Of a DNA stretch of 64,000 nt, positions 45,301-57,256 are shown in pieces. Within the stretch, counting starts at the first letter, position 1; every line of letters begins with the position of its first letter. A model generated the notes under the pieces. That model did no database searches. It saw only the letters and a program-made list of their open reading frames with translations, and had not been told where the DNA came from. The translations under genes were made by a program, and so were the position numbers. The stretch is from Mercurialis annua. Lineage: Eukaryota > Streptophyta > Magnoliopsida > Malpighiales > Euphorbiaceae. Where the stretch lies: positions 8,628,001 to 8,692,000 of the forward strand of contig NC_065570.1 in assembly GCF_937616625.2 (NCBI RefSeq), written 5' to 3'.

Positions 45301-46295
45301 GTAGTTATGAAAAGAAGGTATAAACACAGTAGTGGCACAGCAAGCTCCAAATATGTAAGTCCAAGTTCTCTTGTCCAGATGGTCATTTATGTAGTAAATA
45401 TTACTGTTTTTGAAGTACAAAATCATCAAAAAAATCAATTCATTAAACAAAACAAAAAAGAACCCAGATCAGAAATTGAAGAAAGATTTTACCTTGCACA
45501 AGCAATCAGCTGTATAACAGATCCAAATAGCAAGAAAGTACAGTTGAATGCTAAACCAGCTGCTTTCCAATATGGTCCCAGTAGACCATCAAGCACTTCA
45601 AACCACTGTATGTTCAAGAATTAAATAGTTAGCTAAAATCTATTATTATGAAAACGACACCGTTTTTAGTGGAAAAAATGAGATGAAAATTGAACCTGGA
45701 TAACATGGTTCTTGAAATTAACATTCTCTTTTTCCTTTCTGTTTCTGTACTCAATGTAGAGTACACTGATAAGATAAGCAGTCCAGCTTCCTACAATTCC
45801 ATAGAATATTTGGAAAATGATTCCTGACAGCATACCCAGTTGAGAAAATGAGTAAGGCAGTGTCAATAAAACTTGCGCCACCTGCAAATTTATACAAAAA
45901 AATCAAGAACACAGCTTGATTCAGTTCTTTATTATCAAGAAAACAACTTTTCAAAGAAAAGGGTATCTATAATAATACAGTAACAGTCAAGAAAACAAAA
46001 AAAATCAAAAAAAAAAGTTGCTTTAGTTTTTTTTTTTCAAGAAACATCTTTTTGAAGAAATGGGTATTTGTGATAATTCAGTAGTGATCAAGAAAATGAA
46101 TTTATATACTTGATTGGAAGCACAGCTGAACCAGGCATCCCAAGCAGAGCCACCATGCCAAAGAAAGCTTTTAACACTGAGAATGGAGTGATCTTCAGCT
46201 GCTACTGATGAAGTTTCTTCTTTGCCAGTTTCATATTCTGTCTCACTAATATTAGAGACTACTATTGCTTCTTCTGCTTGCTTCTGACCCAACAT
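42380..46295 (-). CDS. LAX: Auxin influx carrier, AUX1/LAX family
   Basis: Eight exons join in frame on the minus strand: 46295-46110, 45881-45696, 45605-45493, 45403-45220, 45127-45030, 44256-44049, 43963-43706 and 42616-42380. They give 489 residues, a normal length. All introns are GT-AG. The protein is an amino acid/auxin permease of the plasma membrane that imports indole-3-acetic acid with protons, with about 11 membrane segments. Family blocks are intact: SFLWHGGSAWDAWFSCASNQ (43-62), LLTLPYSFSQLGMLSG, NFKNHVIQWFEVLDGLLG, FNCTFLLFGSVIQLIACASN, DKRTWTYIFGACCATTVFIP, FTGATNILYTFGGHAVTVEI, FITFGFACTPLYFVWEK, RLPVVIPIWFLAIIFPFFGP and GFGFGGWASVTNFVKQVDTF. The cytosolic N-terminus is acidic. 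The tail is short and Pro/His-rich (CYQCKPPLPPA to SSHHH). It is most like the LAX2/LAX3 branch, but I cannot fix the orthologue. Confidence 0.95.
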
Positions 46296-46325
46296 TGTCT
46301 TCGTTTTTCTCTAAATCTTGAAGAT

Positions 46326-46528
46326 CTGCAACACATAAAACGACACTACATGAGACAAAAATATAACTATAAACTACACAATCTAAAGAAAACGAAAGCC
46401 ATCAGATCCAAGGAAGAAGATTCAATCAACTGACTTTTTAAAGTCTTATAATAAGTAGAAGAAAGAAAATCCAAAACAGAATAGTTCAAGAACTGAAATA
46501 TTAAACTAAACAAATAAAAAAACTAAAC
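46326..46528 (-). other. Probable 5'-UTR intron of the LAX gene
   Basis: Read on the minus strand, CACAAAG|GTTTAG at 46529/46528 is a good donor and TGTTGCAG at 46326 a good acceptor, 30 bp before the ATG exon. LAX genes often have such a leader intron. RNA evidence is needed to fix it. Confidence 0.45.
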
Positions 46529-46544
46529 CTTTGTGAAATGTCTC
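46352..46544 (-). promoter_or_regulatory. Two auxin-response-like hexamers near the LAX start
   Basis: TGTCTC, the classical AuxRE core bound by ARF factors, occurs on the gene strand at 46357-46352 and on the other strand at 46539-46544. One lies in the proposed leader intron, the other in the 5'-UTR exon. Six-base words occur by chance, so this is only suggestive. Further upstream, TATATATAGTTATATA (minus strand, about 46908-46924) could be the TATA box. Confidence 0.3.
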
Positions 46545-47169
46545 TTTCGAATTTGAAGAAGAAAAAACTCAGTGTTTTGTCACTCGAGTTATCACCTTTA
46601 AATCTCTCTGCAGCTCTTCCCTTGTTTTCAGAATGTAAAAATTGTTTTAAAAATCCTCAATTCCAAGAATTAAGCAGCTAATAAATGTTCTCTGCAACAG
46701 CTAAATATATAGCTAGCTACTATAATTTATATGGATCTTTAGCTTTAATGCGCCTACAATCACTACAGAAAAAAGGGTACTAAGACGGCGAGCTAGCCCT
46801 GAAAAGCAGGAAAAGATTAGAAACAATGAATTATTCAAGACCCTTTTAGTTTCCTCTACTGTTTATGAACTTATCAAGAACATAACACCTTTATTAATCT
46901 CTCTGTATATAACTATATATAACTGTATTGTTGGTTTTACAAGTGGGATATGAAAGGGAAAGAACAAGAACTGAGTTAAGTTTTCCAGAGTTGAGTTGTG
47001 TGATTCGATTCCTTCACTTGTGGTTTTATGTTTTGGAGTTTTTTTTTTATTTTTAAGTTGAAGTGATGAAAAAGATGAGGGGAATTTAGAGATCTAAGCT
47101 ATAGAGACTTTGTTCTCATCAACTAGTTTGTAGAAGGGGACTTCACCTTGGCCATGGTCCTTTCTTTTT

Positions 47170-49759
47170 ATAGCCCAATTAAATCTCTTTCAACGGCTAT
47201 CTTTTTTTATTTCTCCTACAATTTTACTCTCCATAGGCTTAAACTTCATTTTCACTTTTATTTTATTTTGGGGTTTTTAGAAAATACTTGGTTAAATCAA
47301 GTGTGTTATTTCAACTACTAAGAATTGGATGTAAATGTGATAATTATACAACGATATATACTTATTATTACTCATTTATTTTGTAAGTACAAAACAATCA
47401 TATACATATAATTTAGATAATTTCATCTTCATAGATTTCGTTTATTTTTATTCGATGACATATTATTATAGTATACGATTTGAAATAGCAAAGTAAATTA
47501 GTCTAATTTTGTATTGATTAATAATATTAAAATCAACTTAAATTTTGTCAATTGCTCGTATATCTCTTGATATTCTTTTAAAAAATTATATGATTTCAAA
47601 TTATCAAGGAAATTTAGTAAAGATTTTAGATTCGCTTTTTTTTTTATTTTCTACTATAACACTTCATCATATTTTAAATTAATTGAATGATCTATATTTT
47701 GGATATTCTAAACTATCATTAAATATAATGTTTGAATCAATGTGTAAATGATAAATTGATTAATTCATGATATAGGGAGTAATACAAAAGCTTTCAACTA
47801 TCGACATTCAGTATTACTATGGACTGAATCAGATAGAACTCGTTAAGACAATAAATCTTTTTTGATTTTTCAAATTACTAGAAAACTCTGGTCAAGTGCA
47901 AAAAGGTAGCAGTAGGCAGAGTCCTTAATTTCCAACTTCAGAATCTGTTTCCCACCACCCTAATTTTCTAGCATTATATTTCTACTATTTTATAGCAATA
48001 TTAAATTATATACGTAAAATATACATGTTCTCTTTTTGAGAAAAAAAGGAGTAGCAATAAGCAAGCTCAGATCCAAATCCCACTCAATAATTCCATGTAT
48101 TTAACTTCCCAATTAATTCTCTTTCACACTTTTTTATTTTTTATTTTCTGTAAATACTCATAAATATTTATCCAAATTAAAAATAATCTCTTTAATTCAT
48201 CTATGTCCCCCCAATCAATACGTAGATTCCCTCTCCACGCGCTAATCACCTTTCAGTTATTACACTCTCCATTTCACAGTAAACTCAGCCACCGAATTTG
48301 TTGCCACGATTGCATTAGCGAGTGGGGGTAGCAACTCCCCGTGAGAGATTCGATATGATTTCGTTAAAATCACGGGCTGCCCCGACCCATACAAACATAT
48401 GAAAATGGAGGCCCATTGTTATGATTCTTGGCAATTATGAGATGGTAAATTGGCGGGTGAGGTCCCATTCCAATTAGATCATTTGGAATTGAGACTAATT
48501 TGAATTTAAATTTGTATCCTAGCGGATTGGAATCAATTTAAATGTAATCTTTAAACAATTGAAGAAGATATATTATTTTTTTGACGATTATAATTTACTT
48601 TTAATTTTTTAATGAAAATAAAAATTATATATTTATGATTTTATAATTTTCCCCCAACACTTTTAGATATTGATACATTTTAATAATTATGAAAGTATTC
48701 AAACTTATGGCTTTGATCTTAAGTATTTTCTTAATCTAGATAAAAATAAATTTAAATTGTAAATTTATTAATGTTTGGAATTGATTATAACATAATGATA
48801 TAATATTTTATAGTCTAATTTAATTAAAAAAATTATCTATAATTAATAATGAAAAAATTAATGATTTAAATTTTGATAGTTCCATAAATTGAGCTGTTTG
48901 AAAAAAATTAACTATTATAAAAATATAATCAAAATAAATAATTATGTAATGATATAAAAGCAAAACAATGAGAAATTAAATAATTTTCAATGTAAATTGA
49001 CACTATTTACACTTTCTACAACGGCTTTTGTGATTGAAAAATTTGATGCCTATAAATTAAAAAGAATAAAAGGTCATTGTGGTCTTTATATTTATTTATT
49101 ATAATGAAATAATAAAATCTAATCATTTTAATCAATTGAAAATAATATAATTTATTGTTAAATTAATTAAGAACAATAATTTTTATTTTTATGTCAAGAA
49201 AGAGTAAAATTGAGTCATCTCAATCTATAAATATGTTCATTTTATATGATTTTATTTAGTTAAGTGAAAAATAAATTATATTATTTTGAATTTATAAAAA
49301 AAATTAACTATAAATTATTTAATCCCGACATATAAATTCAGAAATTAGGGCGACCCTTTGCTAAAATTAAAAGTGGAAGGAGTAAAAGTTAATTTTGGTT
49401 TGAAGCAAGTAAAGTGTTGGGTGGAGGTAGCCGAGCCATGATGGAGCCGCGAATTAGCAAAGAATGTTGGCACGCTTATAAAGAAATGAAACACGCGCGT
49501 AATCAACACTCCACTTACCGCCGGCTCATCATAGCCCTTTTACGGCTTGCAATGGCCCATGCAACATCCACCATCCATTCTTATCCATCTCACTCTCTAT
49601 GTTTATAATTACCACTCTCACAAGTTGGAGAACAACAATTAGGGAAGTTCAAAGCCCAATCAAAATCAATTAACCAAATCAAAATCGATTTAGTTTGAAT
49701 TAATTAAAAATTATACATAGCTTTTGATTTTCAATTCAATTTCAATGATAATAAATGGA
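47170..49759. other. AT-rich intergenic stretch upstream of LAX
   Basis: No gene is recognised. Two islands of less biased composition stand out. 48200-48420 includes GTGGGGGTAGCAACTCCCCG. 49410-49600 has a TATA-like TTATAAAGAAATG and the word CACGCGCGTAATC. The frame at 49414-49608 in the second island has no domain I know. Confidence 0.35.
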
Positions 49760-50057
49760 TTATTCACTATATATTCCCACCTTTTAGTGTTTTTTCGATT
49801 TAAACACAATCTAAAAAAGTTTCACATCTCATCTAACTTTTTCAAACTTTTCATTTTATAATTCAGTTTGAGTTTTATGTGTCATTTTTTATAAAAATAA
49901 TATCATTTTTGGTTGTGTGAATTACGAAAACGATGTCGTATATGTCACTTAGGCAATATATTGCCATAAAATGAAAGGTTTAGATATATAGTGCCATGTT
50001 TTTTAGATTGTGTTTAAATCGAAAAAACGCGAACGATGATAATATATAGTAACAATA
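49760..50057. repeat. Inverted-repeat element, family shared with 25328-25631 (copy B)
   Basis: The arms match over about 60 bp and contain TTTTTTCGATTTAAACACAA and TCTAAAAAA in inverted orientation. The middle has ACGATGTCGTATATGTC. The order is the same as in 25328-25631. No exact TSD was found. Confidence 0.65.
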
Positions 50058-50757
50058 ACTCAAAAAAAATCAGTTTGATTTTAGAAACCAAATCGAAAAA
50101 TAAATTGAAATGATTGATTTGGTTCAGTTTGAAATATATATTTTTTTGCTTCAATTGTAACTAAGCACCTCGTAGTGACAATAGGACGAGTGTCAAAATA
50201 GATCATGTCACGAGAAATTAGTTTTCCAACATAAAAAAGAAATTATGGCTGGGGCTATATATATACATGTGTATCAAATTAACTAATCATGTTATATAAT
50301 TGTTTTTTATGATTTATATTGTATTTACTTAAATAAATTACTTAAATTTATCGTGCTAATTAATATATTCATATTCGACCTATTTAAATAAATATTTAAA
50401 CGTATTTTATTGATGTAATTTTTATTCGACCTATTTATAAAAATAAGTTAAATTTGTCGTATTTGTAAAACTCATAATTTGCGTACTATGTTCGTGTTGA
50501 TTACTATTGTAAGACTCCTAAACGATATGTGTAATTGGCTAATTGGATGAGATGATCTTTTTTTTTTTTTTTAAATGTTACAAAATGAGTTTTCCTAATT
50601 ATGAATATTAAGTAATATCATGAACTAAAATTTAAAACTAATTTGTACTAATTTTTAATGTCCTGTCACAATGTTCTTTATATAGAAACAAAATAATAGC
50701 ATGCATTTGATTAATCAATTTAAGTGAATTCTAAAAAGCAAAGACAAAGCTAGCATC

Positions 50758-50913
50758 ATGTCTAAACAATACCAAGTGGTGTTGGCTCTTGAAATGGAAA
50801 ACAAAGATGGGTGGCCGGCCGTGGTGGTGGTGGTGGAAGTGGTGGAGCCAAGAAACTTCCACCACTACCACCATGGTTTCCCGGAAAAAGAAAAGACTAT
50901 TTTACAAACCTGA
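50758..50913 (+). CDS. Short ORF with codon-like composition, uncertain
   Basis: A 51-codon plus frame starts MSKQYQVVLALEMENKDGWP and continues with a Val run and a His-rich stretch. The minus strand over the same bases is also open and reads GSGGSFLAPPLPPPPPRP, which looks like a Pro-rich exon. Both come from a GTGGTGG/CCACCACC simple sequence. The G+C is well above the surroundings. I cannot decide which strand, if either, is a gene. Confidence 0.2.
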   Translation: MSKQYQVVLALEMENKDGWPAVVVVVEVVEPRNFHHYHHGFPEKEKTILQT

Positions 50914-51679
50914 AAAATAAATATAAAATAAAATGTCCCATTTAAACGGGGATTTGTCTGCTGGGTGAGGGTGTACGTAATCTTTGGCTCAGCTTCCTAT
51001 CCAATATCCAATAAAATTTTAGGTTGGTTTAGCATTTTGACCAATTAAAAAGTGCATATGATGACGTGGAATCATCCAACCAAAGAGAGCCGTTTTGATT
51101 TTGTCAAACCATTTTTATAAGACTTAGTGGCAGATGTAATGATTAGTGAATGGATTTCGACGCCTCTTCTCTTTGGTTTTTTCACTTTTTTGAACCATGG
51201 ATAAAAACAAATTTTACAAAACGTTGTTTTTGTAATTATTTTTAATTCTTTCGAAAAAAATTTAGAATTGTAATGGCTTCAATTTGCCTTTATAATGGAG
51301 TAGTTTACGATGAAGCATTATTTATAGTTATTCATTTTAAATTGATTTTATTTTATCAACTTTCACAGTAAGAATATTTAAGAGTTAGAACATATTGAAA
51401 TATTTGTATATCGAATGTCATGTGATTCGATTTATCAATGGTAAGGTGATATATTTATATGGTAGTTAGTTTACTATTTGGTTTGTAAATTAATGTGTAT
51501 TTTTTATGATTTAAAGTGGGAAATTTTTAAGTGCTTATGGAGAAATTGATCTCACATCTTTGACAATATGCTACCTAACGCATATATCATTTGAATTATA
51601 TTTTATTAGTGACATTAGTAGAATACTTCCTGTAAACATCTATTTTCTGGACAAGTAAAAAGTATAAAGAATTAAAGCG

Positions 51680-52640
51680 TTTGATGATGATTTTTAGAGA
51701 AACTTGTCTGGGTGACGAGCTAGCGATCCGCATGTTTGAATTCAAGCGGGTTAGATCAGTGCACAATGACGAATATGAAGGATTAAAGTGTAATTGCCGC
51801 AACTAGAGATGAACAAAAACTGATCCTGAAAGCAAGAGTAACGAACCGATCAAAATAACTTGAAATTAAACCAATAACGATGATCCAAGGATGGAATTGA
51901 AACTGAACAATTGGAATGATCAAATTTATCCGATCAATAAGCCGCCATTTATGTAACTCCAAACAAGAGCAGAGAAGAATAACAATCAATTAATAACGAT
52001 GAACAATCAATCAAAAATCAAATTGAAACCGAAATCAATCCGGACCGCTGGGACTGGACATCCAGTTCGATACAACAGAGAATCAAATCAACAATCAATC
52101 AAATCGATCCGGTTTACTTGGATACAATAGAGAAGAAAATCAAAATGAAATCATCAATCTAGTTCGATGCGATACAATAGAGAAGAAACTAATAACGAGG
52201 CGGCAACTCCGACAGCAATGCGTGATCGTGGGCTCGGACCCGCTCTGATACCATGTTGGAAATCAAACTCAGAGAACAAAAACTATATTATTGGATTGTA
52301 AAATTACAAATCAGAGACCAAACTTAGAGCAAATACTCTATTTATACACAGTGAAAAACGGTTTAGTAAATGCTGATATCACACAAAGATAACCATCTCA
52401 TGCAACAAGCGTGTTGCTGAGTTAGAGTTGCGGAGCTGTTACTGAGCTAGAGTTGCGGTGGTGGAAGCAATTAGCTGAGATGCAGTAGCAACTTGTATAT
52501 CCTATGTTATGAAAGGAAGAGAATTAGCCATCTTCAAGCCAAACGTCACTGCGCTTGCTTCAACCATCTCCGCACTCAGAATGCCATGCAGAAATGACAC
52601 TCCACATGTGAATCTCACAAATTGCGCTAATAACAGACAA
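51680..52640 (-). repeat. Copia-type LTR relic with initiator-Met tRNA primer site
   Basis: GCTCTGATACCATGTTGGAA at 52236-52255 read on the minus strand is CCAACA followed by TGGTATCAGAGC, the junction of a 5' LTR and the primer-binding site for initiator tRNA-Met. The LTR would run from about 52252 to about 52635 on the plus strand (TGTTGG...TAACA). The leader lies to the left, with repeated GATACAATAGAGAAGAAA. No gag, pol or second LTR was found, so it is a remnant. Confidence 0.6.
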
Positions 52641-52988
52641 CTTTTTGTTATTTATTTCATAAATGAAAAGTTGTTGGAAATTTTTTAAATGTTTTTTTAA
52701 GTACAAACACAGCTGCACATAATATCCCCTATTCTTTTATTTATGTATATCCTTTGATTTGTTTTTCTTCTATTTAAATGAATGAATGAATTAAATACTT
52801 TTGGTAAATTAAATAATTAATTTCCTAGGAAATTTTTAATTATATAAATAAATTAATACAATTGATAATGTTTGTTAATTTCAAATGGATCAAATGACTT
52901 TTTGAAATACTACTAGCAGAAACGACATGTAAGGTATTTGTTATTTTACTTTTGAAAATAATATTAAATCTCAAATTCAAAATATAAT

Positions 52989-53302
52989 GGCAGAAGGTAT
53001 AAAAGAATTTTTTAATTTTTTTAAAAAGAGCACATAAATTTTTTTAGTTTTTTCTGTGCTACTTGGGCCTTCATGATATTTTAATGGTGCAAATAAACCT
53101 TCATTCTTGAAAAATATCGCAAAAATAACTAAAAATGTGAAGAGTTAAGTGTCCAAATAATAAACTAAAAAAGTCTCAATGTTCTTTTCAAAAATTTAAA
53201 GGATTTCCTTGTAATGTTTAAAAATATTGAGGGCCTAAGTGGTAAAAAATGATTTATGTACTATTTTTTAATAATTTGAAAAGCTTTTTTGAACTTTTAG
53301 CC
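52989..53302. mobile_element. Mutator-like MITE with perfect 9-bp TSD, relative of 2776-3171
   Basis: The left end GGCAGAAGGTATAAAAGAAT mirrors the right end, which read in reverse is GGCTAAAAGTTCAAAAAAGC. Both arms reach GCACATAAAT/GTACATAAAT and TACTTGGGCC/CACTTAGGCC. AAATATAAT at 52980-52988 and 53303-53311 is an exact TSD. The start GGCAGAAGGTA is identical to the element at 2776. It is non-coding. Confidence 0.88.
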
Positions 53303-53474
53303 AAATATAATGCTATAACTTTTTTTCCAAAGAGTATTGGTTAATTCAGCACGAAATTAAAGAAAACTTTATTGAATCAGAAATATATATATCTCAAATA
53401 ATAGAAAAGGAGTAATGCCATTTGGTATTTATAATATAAATAGAGAATAATAATTGATGGATGGGGGGATAAAG

Positions 53475-53657
53475 ATGAAGGGACAAAGTAGTGAAGGTTT
53501 GAGGAGGACCAGTGTGGGTTGGTCCACATGGGCCATGAGGTTAACCCCTTTGGAAGAATTAACCCAAAGTTCTTTTAATGTTAGCAGTGTAGCTGTTTGT
53601 GGTCCTCCAGCACCTGATGCGCCTCGTAGGCGGTCACATTTCTTCACCATTGTAAGT
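53475..53657 (+). CDS. Orphan exon-like ORF, unrecognised
   Basis: From the ATG at 53475 an open frame of about 61 codons starts MKGQSSEGLRRTSVGWSTWA and includes VCGPPAPDAPRRRSHFFTI. It then meets ATT|GTAAGT, a near-consensus 5' splice site. Composition and codon use look coding compared with the AT-rich flanks. The opposite strand is also open. No downstream exon is seen before the LTR remnant at 53830, so it may be a gene fragment left by duplication or capture. I know no family for it. Confidence 0.3.
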
Positions 53658-53829
53658 CCATCATTTTTATTAGGCTAAATGGTTATAAATCACACGTTTT
53701 CGATCTTTTACAAATTTACAAATAGCTTTTAAAGTTTATATAAATCTATCTAATTTTATACAATTAATATAAATTATATCATTTATTCTGTTTTTATATT
53801 TTAATTTTCAATTGAATTTATGCTAGTAT

Positions 53830-55290
53830 GACATAAACATAACATAAAATACGGGAGAATCAACCTCACCGACATATTATGTCACCAAGTCAAACAAACA
53901 ATAACCAGCATTTACGAAGCAGATCGACCGAGATAAGTACACAACTAATCTAGAGATAAGAATGTGCATCTAGTCAACTAATCCTAGATACCGTAGTTTG
54001 AAGACCATCTCGAAGTAAACCGAATACTCCACCTAGAGACGTCCGACTTATCATATCTTGGACTACACATGATTTACCAATAAGAGGGATCACAAAAGAT
54101 TTTCTGACACACAAGAATGCCTCCTGCGTCGCACGCACCTGACACACAATTCGAGGCATAACATAAGTCGCCAGCTCAGCAAATCGAAAGTGGTGAACAA
54201 GGAAGGAGGTTCTAAACGGTTGCACGAATAGGTCTATATAAACCACCATTTTAAGTACAAACCCTAACGGCACCTATTCTTTCATCCTGATTCTCCTTCT
54301 TTATCTTCTCTTTTCTTTCCGCACTTAAAGGTATTGACTTGACGTTAAAGCGAACAACCGGAGACCACTCTGCGTTTCATTTGACCTCTCTATATTTTGT
54401 CCTCAGGGTTATTTGATAGCTCGAAGACTTCGTGGTGCTTCAGTGATTTATCACTTGACACCGTTTGCGGGAAATCATTATATTCCATGGTTATCATTTG
54501 GTTACTGTTTTGATTGTCCTGGTTTGAAGGATAGATCAGATGGAAGAAGTAGACTCGATTATCGTTCAAATCATCCCACTAGAATCTTCTGTTGGTGACG
54601 ATGCACAAGTATTAATGGCAACGGAGGATAGACTAGTTGAGGTCCTGCCACCTAGAGGCTCAGTGTTTTACCATTAATGACCACTCATGTGGGAAGTTCT
54701 TTTGCTTCGTGTAGTAACCCACCCCTTTTCTCTCTTTATGGATTATTTGGATACCTCAGGACAAACCTACAAATCCCTCCACTGGGAGTGAAGACAAACC
54801 CACTTGTGTTTCGTTCACCCACCACCAAGATGAAACAGTTTCTTGCATAAAACTCTAGTGCCGACAAACCTCAATTACCTCGTGGAGGCCACCATACCAT
54901 TGCGACGGTCGGAGTTGGTCACTCAATGTCAATTCATCCGGCTATATTGCAAGTATAAGAATACATGCGGAACCTATCGAGACATATGCTTTCGTTGTAA
55001 CAAGTGCACCCGTCTTTATTGGCACAACACTACCCAATGGCGCAAACAACTTCTCAGTCTACAATGCTGGTAACGATGATTCCCGATATTCATCCGGGTG
55101 TGAGCACTCGCATTATCCTAGATGCTATGGAACAGAACAAGTCAGTTCCACCGGGAAGCAATAGTTTGCCCAACCATTCTCTAATAACAGCCCCGTTGCA
55201 TAATTTTTTTATTACTGATATTAAAACAAAAATCGTATATACTAGAAAAACACCTTTCTTATGGGGACCCTCTGTTAACTCCTGAACTAC
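53830..55290 (+). repeat. Gypsy-like LTR with primer-binding site and decayed interior
   Basis: A TATATAAA box at 54235 is followed by a CT-rich leader (CCTGATTCTCCTTCTTTATC) and an LTR end near 54453. TGACACCGTTTGCGGGAA at 54456-54473 resembles the primer-binding site complementary to tRNA-Asp used by many plant Gypsy elements. The following 800 bp has higher G+C but no intact gag or pol. The LTR shares AAAAGATTTTCTGACA and CGCACCTGACACA with 22840-23530. The left end and TSD were not found. Confidence 0.55.
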
Positions 55291-55479
55291 TTACCATCCT
55301 CCTATCTATATCCATGTTGCCTTTGCCTTAGTCTCTAGTTACTTAGAAATCAGCAATATAGCTCGTAACCCGTTCTAAAAGTTAAGACCGAGGCTTAACA
55401 CTGCTGCCTAAATATATGCATTTTTATTTCCCCAAATCAACTAAAGTAAAACATAAAACATAAGAATATATGGTCTCTT

Positions 55480-57256
55480 TAATAAGTGAAAACCATGCAA
55501 CAACTTCAAGAACCCTGCAAGACCTCAATTTGACCATACAAGTGTAGCACTTTTACAAAATAAAAGAGCATGCTTCACATTTTCATAGTCTTTTATGACA
55601 TAAAGAGCAGAAGAAATAGATATGAATACTTCTATGGGATAAAACTTACTTAACAGGTAGCCAGTTGTGGTAGCATTTCCAAATGAAAAACTTACCCTGG
55701 TAAATAGAATCTCCAAACATATTTCCACAATTTCATACTTCCATCGTTATCTAAAGTAGATGAACCTTACTTCACGTGCTTCGCATCTTCATATTTTTTT
55801 AAGACATAAAGAGCACAAGCAATCGATATGCATACCTTTGTGGGATAAAACTGACTTAATAGGTAGTCAGTTGCGGTAGCATTTCCAAATGAAAAACTTA
55901 ACTTTCATCGGTAAATAGAATCTTCAAACATATTTCAACAATTTCATACGTCCATCGTTATTTGAAGTAGATGAAACCTAGTTCACCTCCCAAGCCACCT
56001 TATAATCACTCATAGCAGAGTAAACACCACTCTTGTCACAGTGCCAAAGTAACTTATCTGAATATCAGAGTTTGATAATGGAATGCTAGATATACATTAT
56101 ATATTAGCTAGAGAGAAGAAAGTCCTTAGCATCTCCAAATTGCATTATCCTTGCCCAATCATGAGCTCAATAACACCATAGTTTAATTTTAATCTAGGCT
56201 GTGAAAAAAATTCTAAAAGTACTCTCTCTAGGAAGCCAGTGTTTTACGTAAACTTTCACTGTAGAACCAGTCCCAATCCTTAATCTACATCCCCTTTCTA
56301 AGACACCTCTGGCCCACACTAAGCCTGTCGAAGTATAAAATGCTTTTATTGGGCATAAAGTAGTAAGGAAAGTTCAATCTTTGAAATACATAGCCCTTAA
56401 GATCCGTTGGAACTGTTTGAACAAACAACGGAATAATCGATTTATTTGTAGAAATACTTTAATTAAAATTGGAACGAATTACCAACAGAATTTCTAACTG
56501 AGTCGCAGACTAGGTTGCTCTTTTTAAGACAATTCACGGCTCTGCCCAAAGGAGTAAGATATACTATTAACTACGTCATCGTATTATAAAACAACTACTT
56601 CAATTCATATACAATGTACACTGTATTGTGTTTCACCGTTCGAACTACACCCAGAATATTGCTCAAGAAATTCAGTATAATATTCTCAAAGAGAATTCGG
56701 AGAACATATGGAAGAATAGGTTTTATTTCTGGTTCATGTATTGCTCTTTTAAAAAAGAAAAGAAAAAAGTTAGCATACATAAGAAAATAATGTGTATATG
56801 AAAGTAAAAAACGATAATAAAATAATAACTTTAATAAAACTCCAGAAATAACCATTGGCTAAAAATAAGGACAAAAGATAATGTTTCACTAATATACATA
56901 ATCTTTAACATAACCGAACCTAATCTGACCAAACCAGGCGGGCGGGCCGATTGATGGTGCGTGCGCGCATATGGCAAATCGGGAAAGATTTAACTCCTAC
57001 CCCCCTCACAAAATCGAATATTCTTTGATTTCCAAACCTAAAGAATGACGTTCTTCCATATTAATCTAATAAAGAGTATATTCCTTAGCGATGAGAAATT
57101 TTCACTCTTATAGCCACACACACGCAAGGCACTTTCATTTTGACTTTAAAAAACTAACTCTTTCATTTGTTTCAAATTTAACATAAATCCTAATAAAACT
57201 TTTGCTAGTAAATTGTCATTCTAATTCATATCTTCCATCTTGGTTTTGCTAGAAGG
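55480..57256 (-). pseudogene. LINE (L1-type) 3' part, decayed, split by the Copia element
   Basis: Reading leftwards on the minus strand from the Copia insertion: LLAKPRWKI at once, then WFYSES-type sequence near 56250, DKLLWHCDKSGVYSAMSDYK near 56020, KVKFFIWKCYRN near 55890, and a Cys/His zinc-binding block (CSLCLKKYEDAKHV) near 55800. The zf-RVT region occurs again to the left (55525-55728), with YVIKDYENVKHALLFCKSAT then LVWSN. This is the part of a plant L1 protein after the reverse transcriptase. Many stops and shifts show it is dead. The missing upstream part continues at 63698-64000. Confidence 0.8.
55555..55985 (-). repeat. Tandem duplication of the LINE zf-RVT segment
   Basis: Unit 1 (about 55555-55760) and unit 2 (about 55770-55985) share GACATAAAGAGCA, TGGGATAAAACT, TAGCATTTCCAAATGAAAAA and CAATTTCATAC in the same order. 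They are about 85 percent alike. The copy must have arisen after the LINE inserted, or in an unusual parent. Confidence 0.75.

Noticed and set aside
49414..49608. 64-codon ORF
   Set aside because: It has no recognisable domain, splice sites or supporting neighbours, so it stays part of the intergenic entry.
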